Shown here one piece after another: positions 31,236 to 37,804 of a stretch of DNA of 37,804 nucleotides. Below the pieces are notes generated by a model, which had not been told where the DNA came from, ran no database searches, and saw only the letters and a program-made list of their open reading frames with translations. Each line of letters starts with the position of its first letter. Within the stretch, counting starts at the first letter, position 1. Position numbers and translations under genes: made by a program. This DNA is from Campylobacterales bacterium (GTDB taxonomy: Bacteria > Campylobacterota > Campylobacteria > Campylobacterales > Nitratiruptoraceae): the NCBI GenBank assembly GCA_027082175.1, contig JALWIX010000094.1:1-37804 (forward strand), read 5' to 3'.

Positions 31236-31511
31236 AATTGACCTATAAAAATTATTAAATTGAGCAAAAGATTTAAGATGACAGCATAGAAATTTTTTGT
31301 TTAAAAAGTCAAAAAAAAGCCCTATTTTTGGTGTTTTTATCAAACTCTAAGTGCTGGTTTATTAAAAATCTAAACTTTTTAGCGCAAAATTTGGCGATTT
31401 ATTAGAAGTATTTAAGTAACATTTTACGGATTTTATAGAAAATTGCGAGTCTGTTACAAATTTATAGGAGAAAAAATTTCAACTCTATTAAACTTAAGAT
31501 TCAAAACTAAT

Positions 31512-32246
31512 TTATCTTTCAAACCAATTTAATTCATCTCTAAGGTTAACTACTTTACCAACCACTATTAAAGCAGGTGTAGGTAGGTCTTTTGCCTTTT
31601 CATAAATATCTTGAAGTGTGCCCACTACTGTTTTTTGTTCTTTAGTCGTACCTCTACTTATCACGGCGACAGGAAAATCTTTAGGCTTGCCAATCTCAAT
31701 AAGTTTGTTGGCAATTTTATCAAGATTGTGTAATCCCATCAAAAAAACGATAGTATCGTCTGTTTTAAAGTTCTGCCAAGGAATTTGTGAAACCTCTTTA
31801 TTGGGAGCTTCATGTCCGGTTACTACCCTAAAAGAGACAGAAATACCTCTATGAGTTACCGGAATGCCTGCATATGCGGGAACACTAATGGCGGAAGTGA
31901 TACCGGGAATTACTTCAAAGTCAATCCCCCTTTCTCTTAGATAAGCTCCTTCTTCTCCTCCTCTACCAAAAACAAAAGGATCACCACCTTTTAATCTAAC
32001 AACTATATCCGATCTTAAAGCTGATTTGTATATAACTTCGTTAATCTCATTTTGGGGAAGTATATGTTTACCGTCCTCTTTACCTACATAAATAAATTCA
32101 CAGCCATCTTTACACATATTTAAAATCTCCGGATTTGCAAGCCTATCATAAATAATAATATCCGCTTCTTTGATCACCCTAGCCGCTTTAAGAGTTAATA
32201 GTTCAATATCACCAGGCCCTGCGCCTGTTAAAAAAACTTTACCCAT
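31512..32246 (-). CDS. cobA: Uroporphyrinogen-III C-methyltransferase (CobA/NirE)
   Basis: Methylates uroporphyrinogen III twice with S-adenosylmethionine to precorrin-2, the branch point to siroheme and heme d1. Landmarks: VFLTGAGPGDIELLTLKA at the start, VRLKGGDPFVFGRGGEE, VIPGITSAISVPAYAGIPVTHRG. Length 244 aa is a single methyltransferase domain, without the CysG dehydrogenase/chelatase part. Its position after nirF in the nitrite reductase operon suggests the NirE role, though it may serve siroheme and cobalamin too. The ribosome binding site is AAAAGGA. Confidence 0.93.
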   Translation of the reverse strand: MGKVFLTGAGPGDIELLTLKAARVIKEADIIIYDRLANPEILNMCKDGCEFIYVGKEDGKHILPQNEINEVIYKSALRSDIVVRLKGGDPFVFGRGGEEGAYLRERGIDFEVIPGITSAISVPAYAGIPVTHRGISVSFRVVTGHEAPNKEVSQIPWQNFKTDDTIVFLMGLHNLDKIANKLIEIGKPKDFPVAVISRGTTKEQKTVVGTLQDIYEKAKDLPTPALIVVGKVVNLRDELNWFER

Positions 32247-32272
32247 TTATAGTCCTTTTGGATATAAATATA

Positions 32273-33346
32273 TCAATTTTTATATATAAAAATGCCGGAA
32301 GGTTTTGGAACTTCTATTTTAAATCTTTCTTTCCAATTTTTGGTACTCACTCCTACTACTTCACTTTTTCCGTTATTAGATACGTATAATATAGGTTCTT
32401 CATTACTCCATCTAACATGCAAAACCATCCCTCCAAAATCGAATCTTTTTATTACTTTTAAGGATTTTGTATCTATTATTTGAACAATAGGAAATTTTTT
32501 ACCGCTAAATGTTACCGCTAAATATTCTCTTTTTGGACTTAAAGAGGTAAATACTGGATTTCCTTCCACTTCTATCGCTTTTATATAATTGAAATTTTTA
32601 TCAAAAACAAAAACTTTATTATCGCCAACTGCAGGTATAAAGAATTTATCTTTCATAATAGACCAAAAACCAAAATGAGGTACTTTCAAAACTACGCTTT
32701 TTTTATCAAGTCTTAAAGGGATTTTTCTATACTCAAATGTGTCTAAATTCAATACACCTACAAAAGGTGAATTAAAAAAGCCGACAACATAAAGATTTTT
32801 ATTTATCATAGCGTCAAATGGGACTTCTCCCGCATTCTCTACCTTTTTTACAAGTTTAAACTTAGGATTACTCGCTCCTTTGTTTAAATCTTCAAGCACC
32901 CAAAGCTCGTCCGTATCCATACACGCAAAAACTAGGTAATTTTTATAAACTTTGATGCCTACGTTTTTAGATCCAGTTTCAATAGTTTGCAGTAGATTTA
33001 GATCTCTATCAAATATCTGAACATTTTTGTTTGCGTAGTTGGCGACTGCAACATAATTTTTAGTTAAAGTAAAACCTATAGCGCTTTTGCTTGCTTTAAC
33101 CTCTTTAACCTTCTTCTCTTTTATCGGATCAAATTTGATTAAATACCCGTCTCTTGTTATTACATATCCATCATCTTCTATAAACTTCACAACCGCATGA
33201 TTGAAGTTGTGCATATTTTTGATCTCATTTTTAAACTTATGGTTCTCTATAACCGCTAAAGCGCTATTTTCCCTCTCAACAACAAAAACTTTTTCTGTAG
33301 CAAAAAGATTGAATATTAAAACGATAAATAAAAATAATTTCTTCAT
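32273..33346 (-). CDS. nirF: NirF, heme d1 biosynthesis protein
   Basis: Needed for a late step of heme d1 synthesis. The 357-aa protein has a Sec signal (KKLFLFIVLIFNLFA) and an eight-bladed propeller related to the d1 domain of NirS but without a cytochrome domain. It matches NirF in the segments around PFDAMINKNLYVVGFF, KVPHFGFWSI, FFIPAVGDNKVFVFD, VEGNPVF, and the ending PSGIFIY. It lies between nirJ and cobA, with a heptamer repeat in the gap upstream of its start. Confidence 0.9.
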   Translation of the reverse strand: MKKLFLFIVLIFNLFATEKVFVVERENSALAVIENHKFKNEIKNMHNFNHAVVKFIEDDGYVITRDGYLIKFDPIKEKKVKEVKASKSAIGFTLTKNYVAVANYANKNVQIFDRDLNLLQTIETGSKNVGIKVYKNYLVFACMDTDELWVLEDLNKGASNPKFKLVKKVENAGEVPFDAMINKNLYVVGFFNSPFVGVLNLDTFEYRKIPLRLDKKSVVLKVPHFGFWSIMKDKFFIPAVGDNKVFVFDKNFNYIKAIEVEGNPVFTSLSPKREYLAVTFSGKKFPIVQIIDTKSLKVIKRFDFGGMVLHVRWSNEEPILYVSNNGKSEVVGVSTKNWKERFKIEVPKPSGIFIYKN

Positions 33347-33357
33347 TATAATCCTTT

Positions 33358-33429
33358 GGAATTGGGAATTGGGAATTAGGAATTTGGAAAAAGAATATTC
33401 TAATGCCTAATTCCAAATTCTTAATTCCT
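33358..33429. repeat. Heptamer tandem repeat with inverted copy between nirJ and nirF
   Basis: Four exact-phase seven-base units GGAATT(G/G/A/T) run from 33358 to 33385 with a partial fifth; after a short spacer three complementary units follow (33406-33412, 33413-33419, 33420-33426). The whole gap can fold into a long hairpin inside the nir transcript. Confidence 0.85.
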
Positions 33430-33430
33430 A

Positions 33431-34531
33431 TTAAATATAACAGCTAGGGTCTTCAGCCCAGATATCGTCGTATATAGCCCAAGCTCTTGGTCTGCTTCCT
33501 CCGTTACATATTTCAATATATTCACACTCTTTACATTTTCCACCTATTTCCCGAGGTCTTTTTCTCAATTTTTCTAAAAGTTCATTTTTTTCGTCAAGCC
33601 AGATATCATCAAAAGAGTTCTCAAAAATATTTCCAATCTTTATAGGAAAAAATGGGTCTGGTTTAACGTCTCCTTCACTATTAATATTTACTAGATTGCG
33701 TCCGGCGCTATTTCCGCCCCACTTTTTGAGTTTTTCCTTTAAAATCTGACTAAAATGAGGATATTTTTTTGTAAACATATTTAAAAAAAAGATTGAGTCC
33801 ATCTCCATATTTCCAGTAACTATATCTATATCCAAACCTTTTTCATAATATTCAAATGCTTTATTTATAATATATTCAACAGCGCTTTTTCTTTGCTCTT
33901 TAGTAAGATCCATTTTAAGATTATCTAAACCTCTTCCGGAATAGACTAGATGCGATATATATATCTTATCGATCCCCTTCTCCTCACTAACTTGAAAAAT
34001 ATGCGAAAGCGAATCGATAGTCTCTTTAGTTATTGTAAACCTTATGCCCACTTTTCCGCCATTATCATGAATAAGTTCTATTGACTTCATACTCTTTTCG
34101 TATGAACCCGACAGTCCCCTAAATCTATCGTGAACTTCCGGCATTCCATCAATACTGATGCCAATATAGTTAAAAGTATCGATAATTTTTTTAACATTTC
34201 CGGGATTAACATAAAGTCCGTTAGTGGAAAGATAAGTGAATATTCCCTCTTGTTTAAAAGCTTTGGCTATTTCAAAAATATCTTTTCTTGCTAAAGGTTC
34301 TCCACCAGAAAATATAACAAATTTTATATTGGCTTTTTTAAGTTTTGGTATAGTTTGTAAAATCTTTTCAGTACTTAAAGTATCGCTCTCATCAAGTCCG
34401 GATTTACTATAACAGTGTAAACATGATAAGTTGCATCTATTGGTAAAATTCCAAATAAGTATGGAGCCGTTTAAACTTCTTTGTTCTTTACCTTCCAAAG
34501 TAGATTTTAGAAGGTTTGATAATCTAAACAC
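33431..34531 (-). CDS. nirJ: NirJ, radical SAM enzyme of heme d1 synthesis
   Basis: Radical SAM protein that removes the two propionate side chains from didecarboxysiroheme on the way to heme d1. The SAM cluster motif is CNLSCLHCYSKSG at about residues 33-45 (CxxxCxxC). A C-terminal SPASM-like region binds a second cluster (CKECEYIEICNGGSRPRAW). Length 366 aa. The start is GTG at 34531, sharing one base with the upstream stop (TAGTG); AAGGA lies six bases before it. It is cytoplasmic, lacking a signal. Confidence 0.92.
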   Translation of the reverse strand: MFRLSNLLKSTLEGKEQRSLNGSILIWNFTNRCNLSCLHCYSKSGLDESDTLSTEKILQTIPKLKKANIKFVIFSGGEPLARKDIFEIAKAFKQEGIFTYLSTNGLYVNPGNVKKIIDTFNYIGISIDGMPEVHDRFRGLSGSYEKSMKSIELIHDNGGKVGIRFTITKETIDSLSHIFQVSEEKGIDKIYISHLVYSGRGLDNLKMDLTKEQRKSAVEYIINKAFEYYEKGLDIDIVTGNMEMDSIFFLNMFTKKYPHFSQILKEKLKKWGGNSAGRNLVNINSEGDVKPDPFFPIKIGNIFENSFDDIWLDEKNELLEKLRKRPREIGGKCKECEYIEICNGGSRPRAWAIYDDIWAEDPSCYI

Positions 34532-36225
34532 TACTTATCCTTCCAACTTTTAATATATTCAACAATACTTTTTAACTCTTTTTCGCTTAGATCAAACGCC
34601 GGCATAGAGTTTCTTTTGTAACCGAGTTCTTTATAGGTATGTTTAGGATCGACAATCTGAGAAATAATCTCTCCTTCATCTCTTTTTTTGGCTATTTCAT
34701 TAAAAGGAGGACCAAAAGCTTCGGCAGTTTGATGATGACAGCCCCAACATTTCTCTTTAAATATACTCATACCAAAAAGTCTTGGATAAAATATTCTATT
34801 TTTATTTATAAAATTGTATTTGCCAACGGGAACATTTGCAAAATACCTCACAATCTCTTTAAAAGTATCACTCTGTAATACGATCAAATCCCCATCACTT
34901 TCATAAATACTCAAATAAGCGTATTTGCCGTCTCCGCTAAATTCTGTATGAATATATCTTTTCCCTTTAACTGGAACTAGTTTTTTTATACTATAATCTT
35001 TTTTGTCTATCAAAACAAGCTCGTCACTACCGTTATCAGCCCACAAATATGCCGAAGCCGGATGTGTTTTTACAAAAAAACCATCACCCCCAATATCTAA
35101 TTTTTTAATAAGTTTCCAATCATACATCTGCCAAATTGTTACATACGGTTTTCTAAGATGTGGAGTTGCAAAATAGAACTTACCCTCTTTATACCAATAT
35201 GTCGCACTAAAAAGATGGGGCATACCTTCAATATTTGATTCAAAAACCTCTTTTAATGAATCGATCCTATATATGCTTAATCTACTACCTTTTCTAGTAG
35301 TTCCTATAATATACTCCTCAAAAGGGTCTATAAAAAAATCCTCAATCGGCGTTTTTAGATCAAAATAGCTAAAATCAAGAGTATTTGTATCTACTTTAAC
35401 TAACTTTGGTTTATCTCTAAAAGTAAAAATAGCCTCATCTTTGCTATATAACTCGTATAGAGCGCTAATTTTTCCATCTACATCAATCTTTTTTATAGGT
35501 TTTAGAGTTTTAGAATCAAAAATTACAACGGACTGAGGCAGCAAACATGTCGCAAATATTTTTTTACCGTCTCTGCTTAGACTGATATTTCTAAGATTTA
35601 CGCAAGCTCTAATTTTGTCTTTGAGTCTCCCCTCTTCCAATGAATAATGACCAATCCATCCGTCTCTTGTGGGAACATAAAAATTTTTACCATCTAATGT
35701 ATATTTAAGTCCGCCGTGTACGTTTTTAAAGTCAAACCAGTCTAGTACTTTTTCATCTTCCATAATCCATACGCGATTAGCCCCTCTTTCCACTACTAAA
35801 GTAACATTTTCTATATTTTTTATACCTATATTTCTCTTTTTCTTGTCAATCAATTGATAAGATTTTTTGACATCGCTAAGATTCCAAACTATATTTTTTG
35901 CAGGAGTTCTAAGATATTTCACAATCGCATCTATATCTTTATCCGATAAAAAATCAAACTTTGGCATCAATGTTTGCGGAAGAGAGTTTTTTATAATATC
36001 ATGTAGTTTACTATCACTTATTTTTCTTAAAAAAACAGGAAGCAAAGGAGGTCCACTTACTCCTAGTCTATTTTCATGATGGCAAGAGGCACAATATTTT
36101 ATATAAAGCTCTTTACCGCTATTATCCAGCCTACTTTCAAGCTGATGTACGTAGAAACTATCAAATTTTGATTCTGCGAATAATGCAGAAATTAAAACTA
36201 GTAGAGAATAGAGCAGTCTCTTCAT
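34531..36225 (-). CDS. NirN-like cytochrome c–d1 propeller protein with extra C-terminal cytochrome c
   Basis: A 564-aa exported protein with three parts: a signal peptide (to about residue 18); a cytochrome c domain with heme site C45-x2-C48-H49 and a Met in LMPKFDF; a d1-type propeller (about 110-480) with FFVKTHPASAYLWADNGSDE and HTEFSGDGKYAYLS landmarks; and a second cytochrome c with C493-x2-C496-H497 and a Met in SMPAF. NirN, the dihydro-heme d1 dehydrogenase that finishes the cofactor, has only the first two parts. Position between nirS and nirJ supports a d1 role. It could alternatively be a divergent NirS relative. The SD GGGAGG overlaps a small hairpin. Confidence 0.82.
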   Translation of the reverse strand: MKRLLYSLLVLISALFAESKFDSFYVHQLESRLDNSGKELYIKYCASCHHENRLGVSGPPLLPVFLRKISDSKLHDIIKNSLPQTLMPKFDFLSDKDIDAIVKYLRTPAKNIVWNLSDVKKSYQLIDKKKRNIGIKNIENVTLVVERGANRVWIMEDEKVLDWFDFKNVHGGLKYTLDGKNFYVPTRDGWIGHYSLEEGRLKDKIRACVNLRNISLSRDGKKIFATCLLPQSVVIFDSKTLKPIKKIDVDGKISALYELYSKDEAIFTFRDKPKLVKVDTNTLDFSYFDLKTPIEDFFIDPFEEYIIGTTRKGSRLSIYRIDSLKEVFESNIEGMPHLFSATYWYKEGKFYFATPHLRKPYVTIWQMYDWKLIKKLDIGGDGFFVKTHPASAYLWADNGSDELVLIDKKDYSIKKLVPVKGKRYIHTEFSGDGKYAYLSIYESDGDLIVLQSDTFKEIVRYFANVPVGKYNFINKNRIFYPRLFGMSIFKEKCWGCHHQTAEAFGPPFNEIAKKRDEGEIISQIVDPKHTYKELGYKRNSMPAFDLSEKELKSIVEYIKSWKDK

Positions 36226-36232
36226 AATACCT

Positions 36233-36283
36233 CCCTCTAGTGAGGGGTGAGAAATAGCAAGAACTTCTTACCACTTCTCACCC
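36233..36283. other. Mutually exclusive hairpins before the NirN-like gene
   Basis: CCCTC-TAGT-GAGGG (36233-36246) overlaps the Shine-Dalgarno complement CCTCCC at 36230-36235. GGGTGAGAA (36245-36253) pairs with TTCTCACCC (36275-36283). The two stems share bases 36245-36246, so only one can form fully. This might tune translation of the NirN-like protein. Confidence 0.55.
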
Positions 36284-36305
36284 ATCAAATTTTACTAAAA
36301 TAGTA

Positions 36306-36330
36306 TTAATCCGGCATAAAGCCGGATTAA
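36306..36330. terminator. Hairpin terminator after nirS
   Basis: TTAATCCGGC-ATAAA-GCCGGATTAA is a perfect 10-bp stem with a five-base loop starting two bases after the nirS stop on the minus strand. It is followed by TACTATTTTAG, a poor T-run, so readthrough into the accessory genes is likely. Confidence 0.8.
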
Positions 36331-36332
36331 AA

Positions 36333-37804
36333 TTAATAAATATCGTATTTTGTGTTAAATACGTTAAATTTACCGGTTGGAGTTCTTACCCAATCGCCCT
36401 CAATAGCTTTTTTGAGTTTCAACGAATCAGCGTCGTAAACCAATATAGCTGAAGGAACGAGCTTATTACCCCAAACACTTACCCAAAATTCATCGCCATC
36501 TTTGTTAAATTCAATATGAACCGGACCTCTTGGTTTAACTTTTATTTTCTTACCGTTTACTTTAACTGTTCTTTCCTTGATATACTTCTTAGGAATTTTG
36601 ATAGTTTTTACAACTTCAAGCGTATTTTTATCGATCACATATAACTGAGTTTGAAGTTTTCTATCTGGATTGACCGGTCTATCTGCAATTATATATTTTG
36701 ATGCCGGATGAGTTTTAATAAACAAGTTACCCCCGCCAACGCCAGGCAAGCTTATCTTCTTAACGACTCTCCAAGCATATTGTGGATGATAAGTTGGATC
36801 TGTACCTATAAAGCTAATATCATTTGATCCTATATGTCCTGTCGCCCATAATGGACCATATTTTGGATGGTTTATGTTAGCGCCTCGTCCAGGATGCGGT
36901 TTTGTACCGCCGCTTGGAATAATAGCTGCAACTTCACCGTCTTTAGTATCAACAGCGACTATCTTATCCCTAGCATTAGCGGCAACCAAGAAATATCTCT
37001 TTGTTAGGTCCCAACCGCCGTCATGCAGATATCTTTCAGCCTCAAGCATTGCAATTCTTGGGTTATTTGGATCAGCATAGTTATAAAGCCAAACCTGTCC
37101 TGTCTCTTTTACGTTTATAACCCACTCAGGCTTGTGATGGTCAGCAACTATAGATGCGACTCTAGCCTCTCTTGTAAACTCTTCAGTATCGTATGTATAA
37201 CTAGCTGTTGAAACGATTTTTAGAGGCTCAAGTGTGTCTCCTTTTAACGTAACAATAGAAGGCGGCCAATAACAACCTACAACTGCATATTCGTCCTCAT
37301 AACCTTTAGCTTTTGAAGTGTCAATACTTCTAGCGTCGTTACATACTCTAATCTCAGCGACATTTTGAGGTTTTTTCATCCATAAATCTATAACAGAAGC
37401 TTTTCCGTCTCTACCTATAGCGTACATATATCTACCAGATTTTGAAGTTCTTAAGATGTGGGTAGCAAAACCAGACGGAACGATACTAACAAGCTCTTTT
37501 GTATCACCGTCTACTATAGCAACCTTACCAACGTCTCTTAAGACTATGCCAAAATAGTTCTCCCAGTTTCTGTTTGTTTCTGGTTTAGTAGGTCTTTTTT
37601 CAGGTGGAACAATAACTTTCCAACTCTTTTTCATATCGGCCAAAGATTTCTCAGGCGGCGCAACAGGATCTAATTGAATAAATTTGGCCATTAGCTTAGT
37701 TTCTTCTTTGCTCATCTCACCGGATGCGCCCCAATCAGGCATACCGCCAGGAGTACCGTTGTAAATGATATGGTATAAAGCATCAGTTCCCATCTCTCTA
37801 GTTT
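36333..37804 (-). CDS. nirS: Cytochrome cd1 nitrite reductase, C-terminal part (5' end outside window)
   Basis: Reduces nitrite to NO in the periplasm. The frame stays open to the right edge (TRE before MGTDALYH), so the ATG at 37793 is internal and the signal peptide and heme c site are missing. Present are the end of the cytochrome domain (NGTPGGMPDWG) and the full d1 propeller: the region HHKPEWVINVKETGQVWLYN and GGTKPHPGRGANINHPKYG hold the two distal His that bind nitrite, followed by GTDPTYHPQYAW, GGGNLFIKTHPAS and the NirS ending PTGKFNVFNTKYD. About 490 codons are seen. The gene leads the nir operon. Confidence 0.95.
   Translation of the reverse strand, partial: TREMGTDALYHIIYNGTPGGMPDWGASGEMSKEETKLMAKFIQLDPVAPPEKSLADMKKSWKVIVPPEKRPTKPETNRNWENYFGIVLRDVGKVAIVDGDTKELVSIVPSGFATHILRTSKSGRYMYAIGRDGKASVIDLWMKKPQNVAEIRVCNDARSIDTSKAKGYEDEYAVVGCYWPPSIVTLKGDTLEPLKIVSTASYTYDTEEFTREARVASIVADHHKPEWVINVKETGQVWLYNYADPNNPRIAMLEAERYLHDGGWDLTKRYFLVAANARDKIVAVDTKDGEVAAIIPSGGTKPHPGRGANINHPKYGPLWATGHIGSNDISFIGTDPTYHPQYAWRVVKKISLPGVGGGNLFIKTHPASKYIIADRPVNPDRKLQTQLYVIDKNTLEVVKTIKIPKKYIKERTVKVNGKKIKVKPRGPVHIEFNKDGDEFWVSVWGNKLVPSAILVYDADSLKLKKAIEGDWVRTPTGKFNVFNTKYDIY

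Larger units (their letters stand above)
31028..31511. other. 484-base regulatory gap between cobA/nirE and nosZ
   Basis: This is the longest non-coding stretch in the window and is very AT-rich. I see no open frame or tRNA. It holds the nosZ ribosome binding site and -10 candidate at its left end, a dyad at 31206-31235, a 13-base palindrome ATTCTT-A-AAGAAT at 31168-31180, and several scattered TTTTGG/CCAAAA words. No strong terminator for the nir operon is visible just after cobA. Confidence 0.6.

Noticed and set aside
32261-32274. GATATA-AA-TATATC palindrome at the nirF stop as a regulatory site
   Set aside because: It is very AT-rich, overlaps the stop codon and has no promoter next to it; such palindromes are expected by chance at this base composition.
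33358-33429. CRISPR-like array
   Set aside because: Units are seven bases without unique spacers and are followed by their own complement; there are no cas genes in the window.
36333-37793. ATG at 37793 as the real nirS start
   Set aside because: The frame continues upstream to the window edge (TRE) and the remaining protein would lack the signal peptide and the heme c site that NirS requires.

Overview
The window is AT-rich, densely coded DNA from a Campylobacterota (epsilonproteobacterial) chromosome. The first block, cysS–msbA-like–pyrD–M16 peptidase–dapA–SDR, is an order I know from Campylobacter-type genomes. A clade II N2O reductase cluster, a cytochrome cd1 nitrite reductase and an SdhABE-type fumarate reductase/succinate dehydrogenase together point to a chemolithoautotrophic, denitrifying vent-type lineage (Nitratiruptor/Nitrosophilus/Hydrogenimonas-like). 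That lineage is an inference; no search was run. I saw no tRNA, rRNA, IS transposase or CRISPR array.

Layout. (1) 1-8933, plus strand: housekeeping genes (cysS 3' end, MsbA-like exporter, pyrD, M16 peptidase, dapA, a FabL-like enoyl reductase, pgsA, rseP, yggS), mostly overlapping or a few bases apart. pgsA is bracketed by two degenerate tandem/inverted intergenic repeats. (2) 8987-10264: a small secreted protein, then a brnTA toxin-antitoxin pair between two ~80-bp imperfect direct repeats; the second repeat still encodes what looks like an antitoxin tail. (3) 10034-13989, minus strand: a 76-aa Cys-tailed protein, a 340-aa fusion resembling SdhB plus SdhE but without the Fe-S cysteines, truD, a PIN-type toxin-antitoxin pair and thiL. 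(4) 14120-17700, plus strand: sdhA-sdhB-sdhE. (5) 17697-20762: a small LETM1-like membrane protein, superoxide reductase, family 4 uracil-DNA glycosylase, a periplasmic binding-fold protein and a YbgC-type thioesterase. (6) 20908 to the right edge, minus strand: about 17 kb of denitrification genes. In transcription order these are nirS (5' end outside the window), a NirN-like protein with an extra cytochrome domain, nirJ, nirF, cobA/nirE, then nosZ, nosB, nosD, nosG, nosC1, nosC2, nosH, nosF, nosL, nosY and a second NosL-like gene.

How it works together. NirS reduces nitrite to NO using heme d1, which CobA/NirE, NirJ, NirF and the NirN-like protein help to make. NosZ reduces N2O to N2; NosG/H and the two c-type cytochromes are the likely electron route from menaquinol, and NosD/F/Y/L supply copper-centre maturation. 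Strong hairpins sit just after nirS and after nosZ, and other inverted repeats punctuate internal junctions, which suggests that the two reductases are made in excess of their accessory proteins. A perfect Fnr-type palindrome (TTGAT-N4-ATCAA) is centred exactly 41.5 bases before the start predicted from a TATAAT box upstream of nosB, so the accessory nos operon probably has its own oxygen- or NO-responsive class II promoter.

Most notable: the 340-aa protein at 10264-11286 aligns along its length with the SdhB and SdhE encoded 3-6 kb away, but every iron-sulfur ligand position I could align is substituted. It looks like a cofactor-free fusion paralogue of a respiratory electron-transfer module, co-translated with a small Cys-tailed partner.
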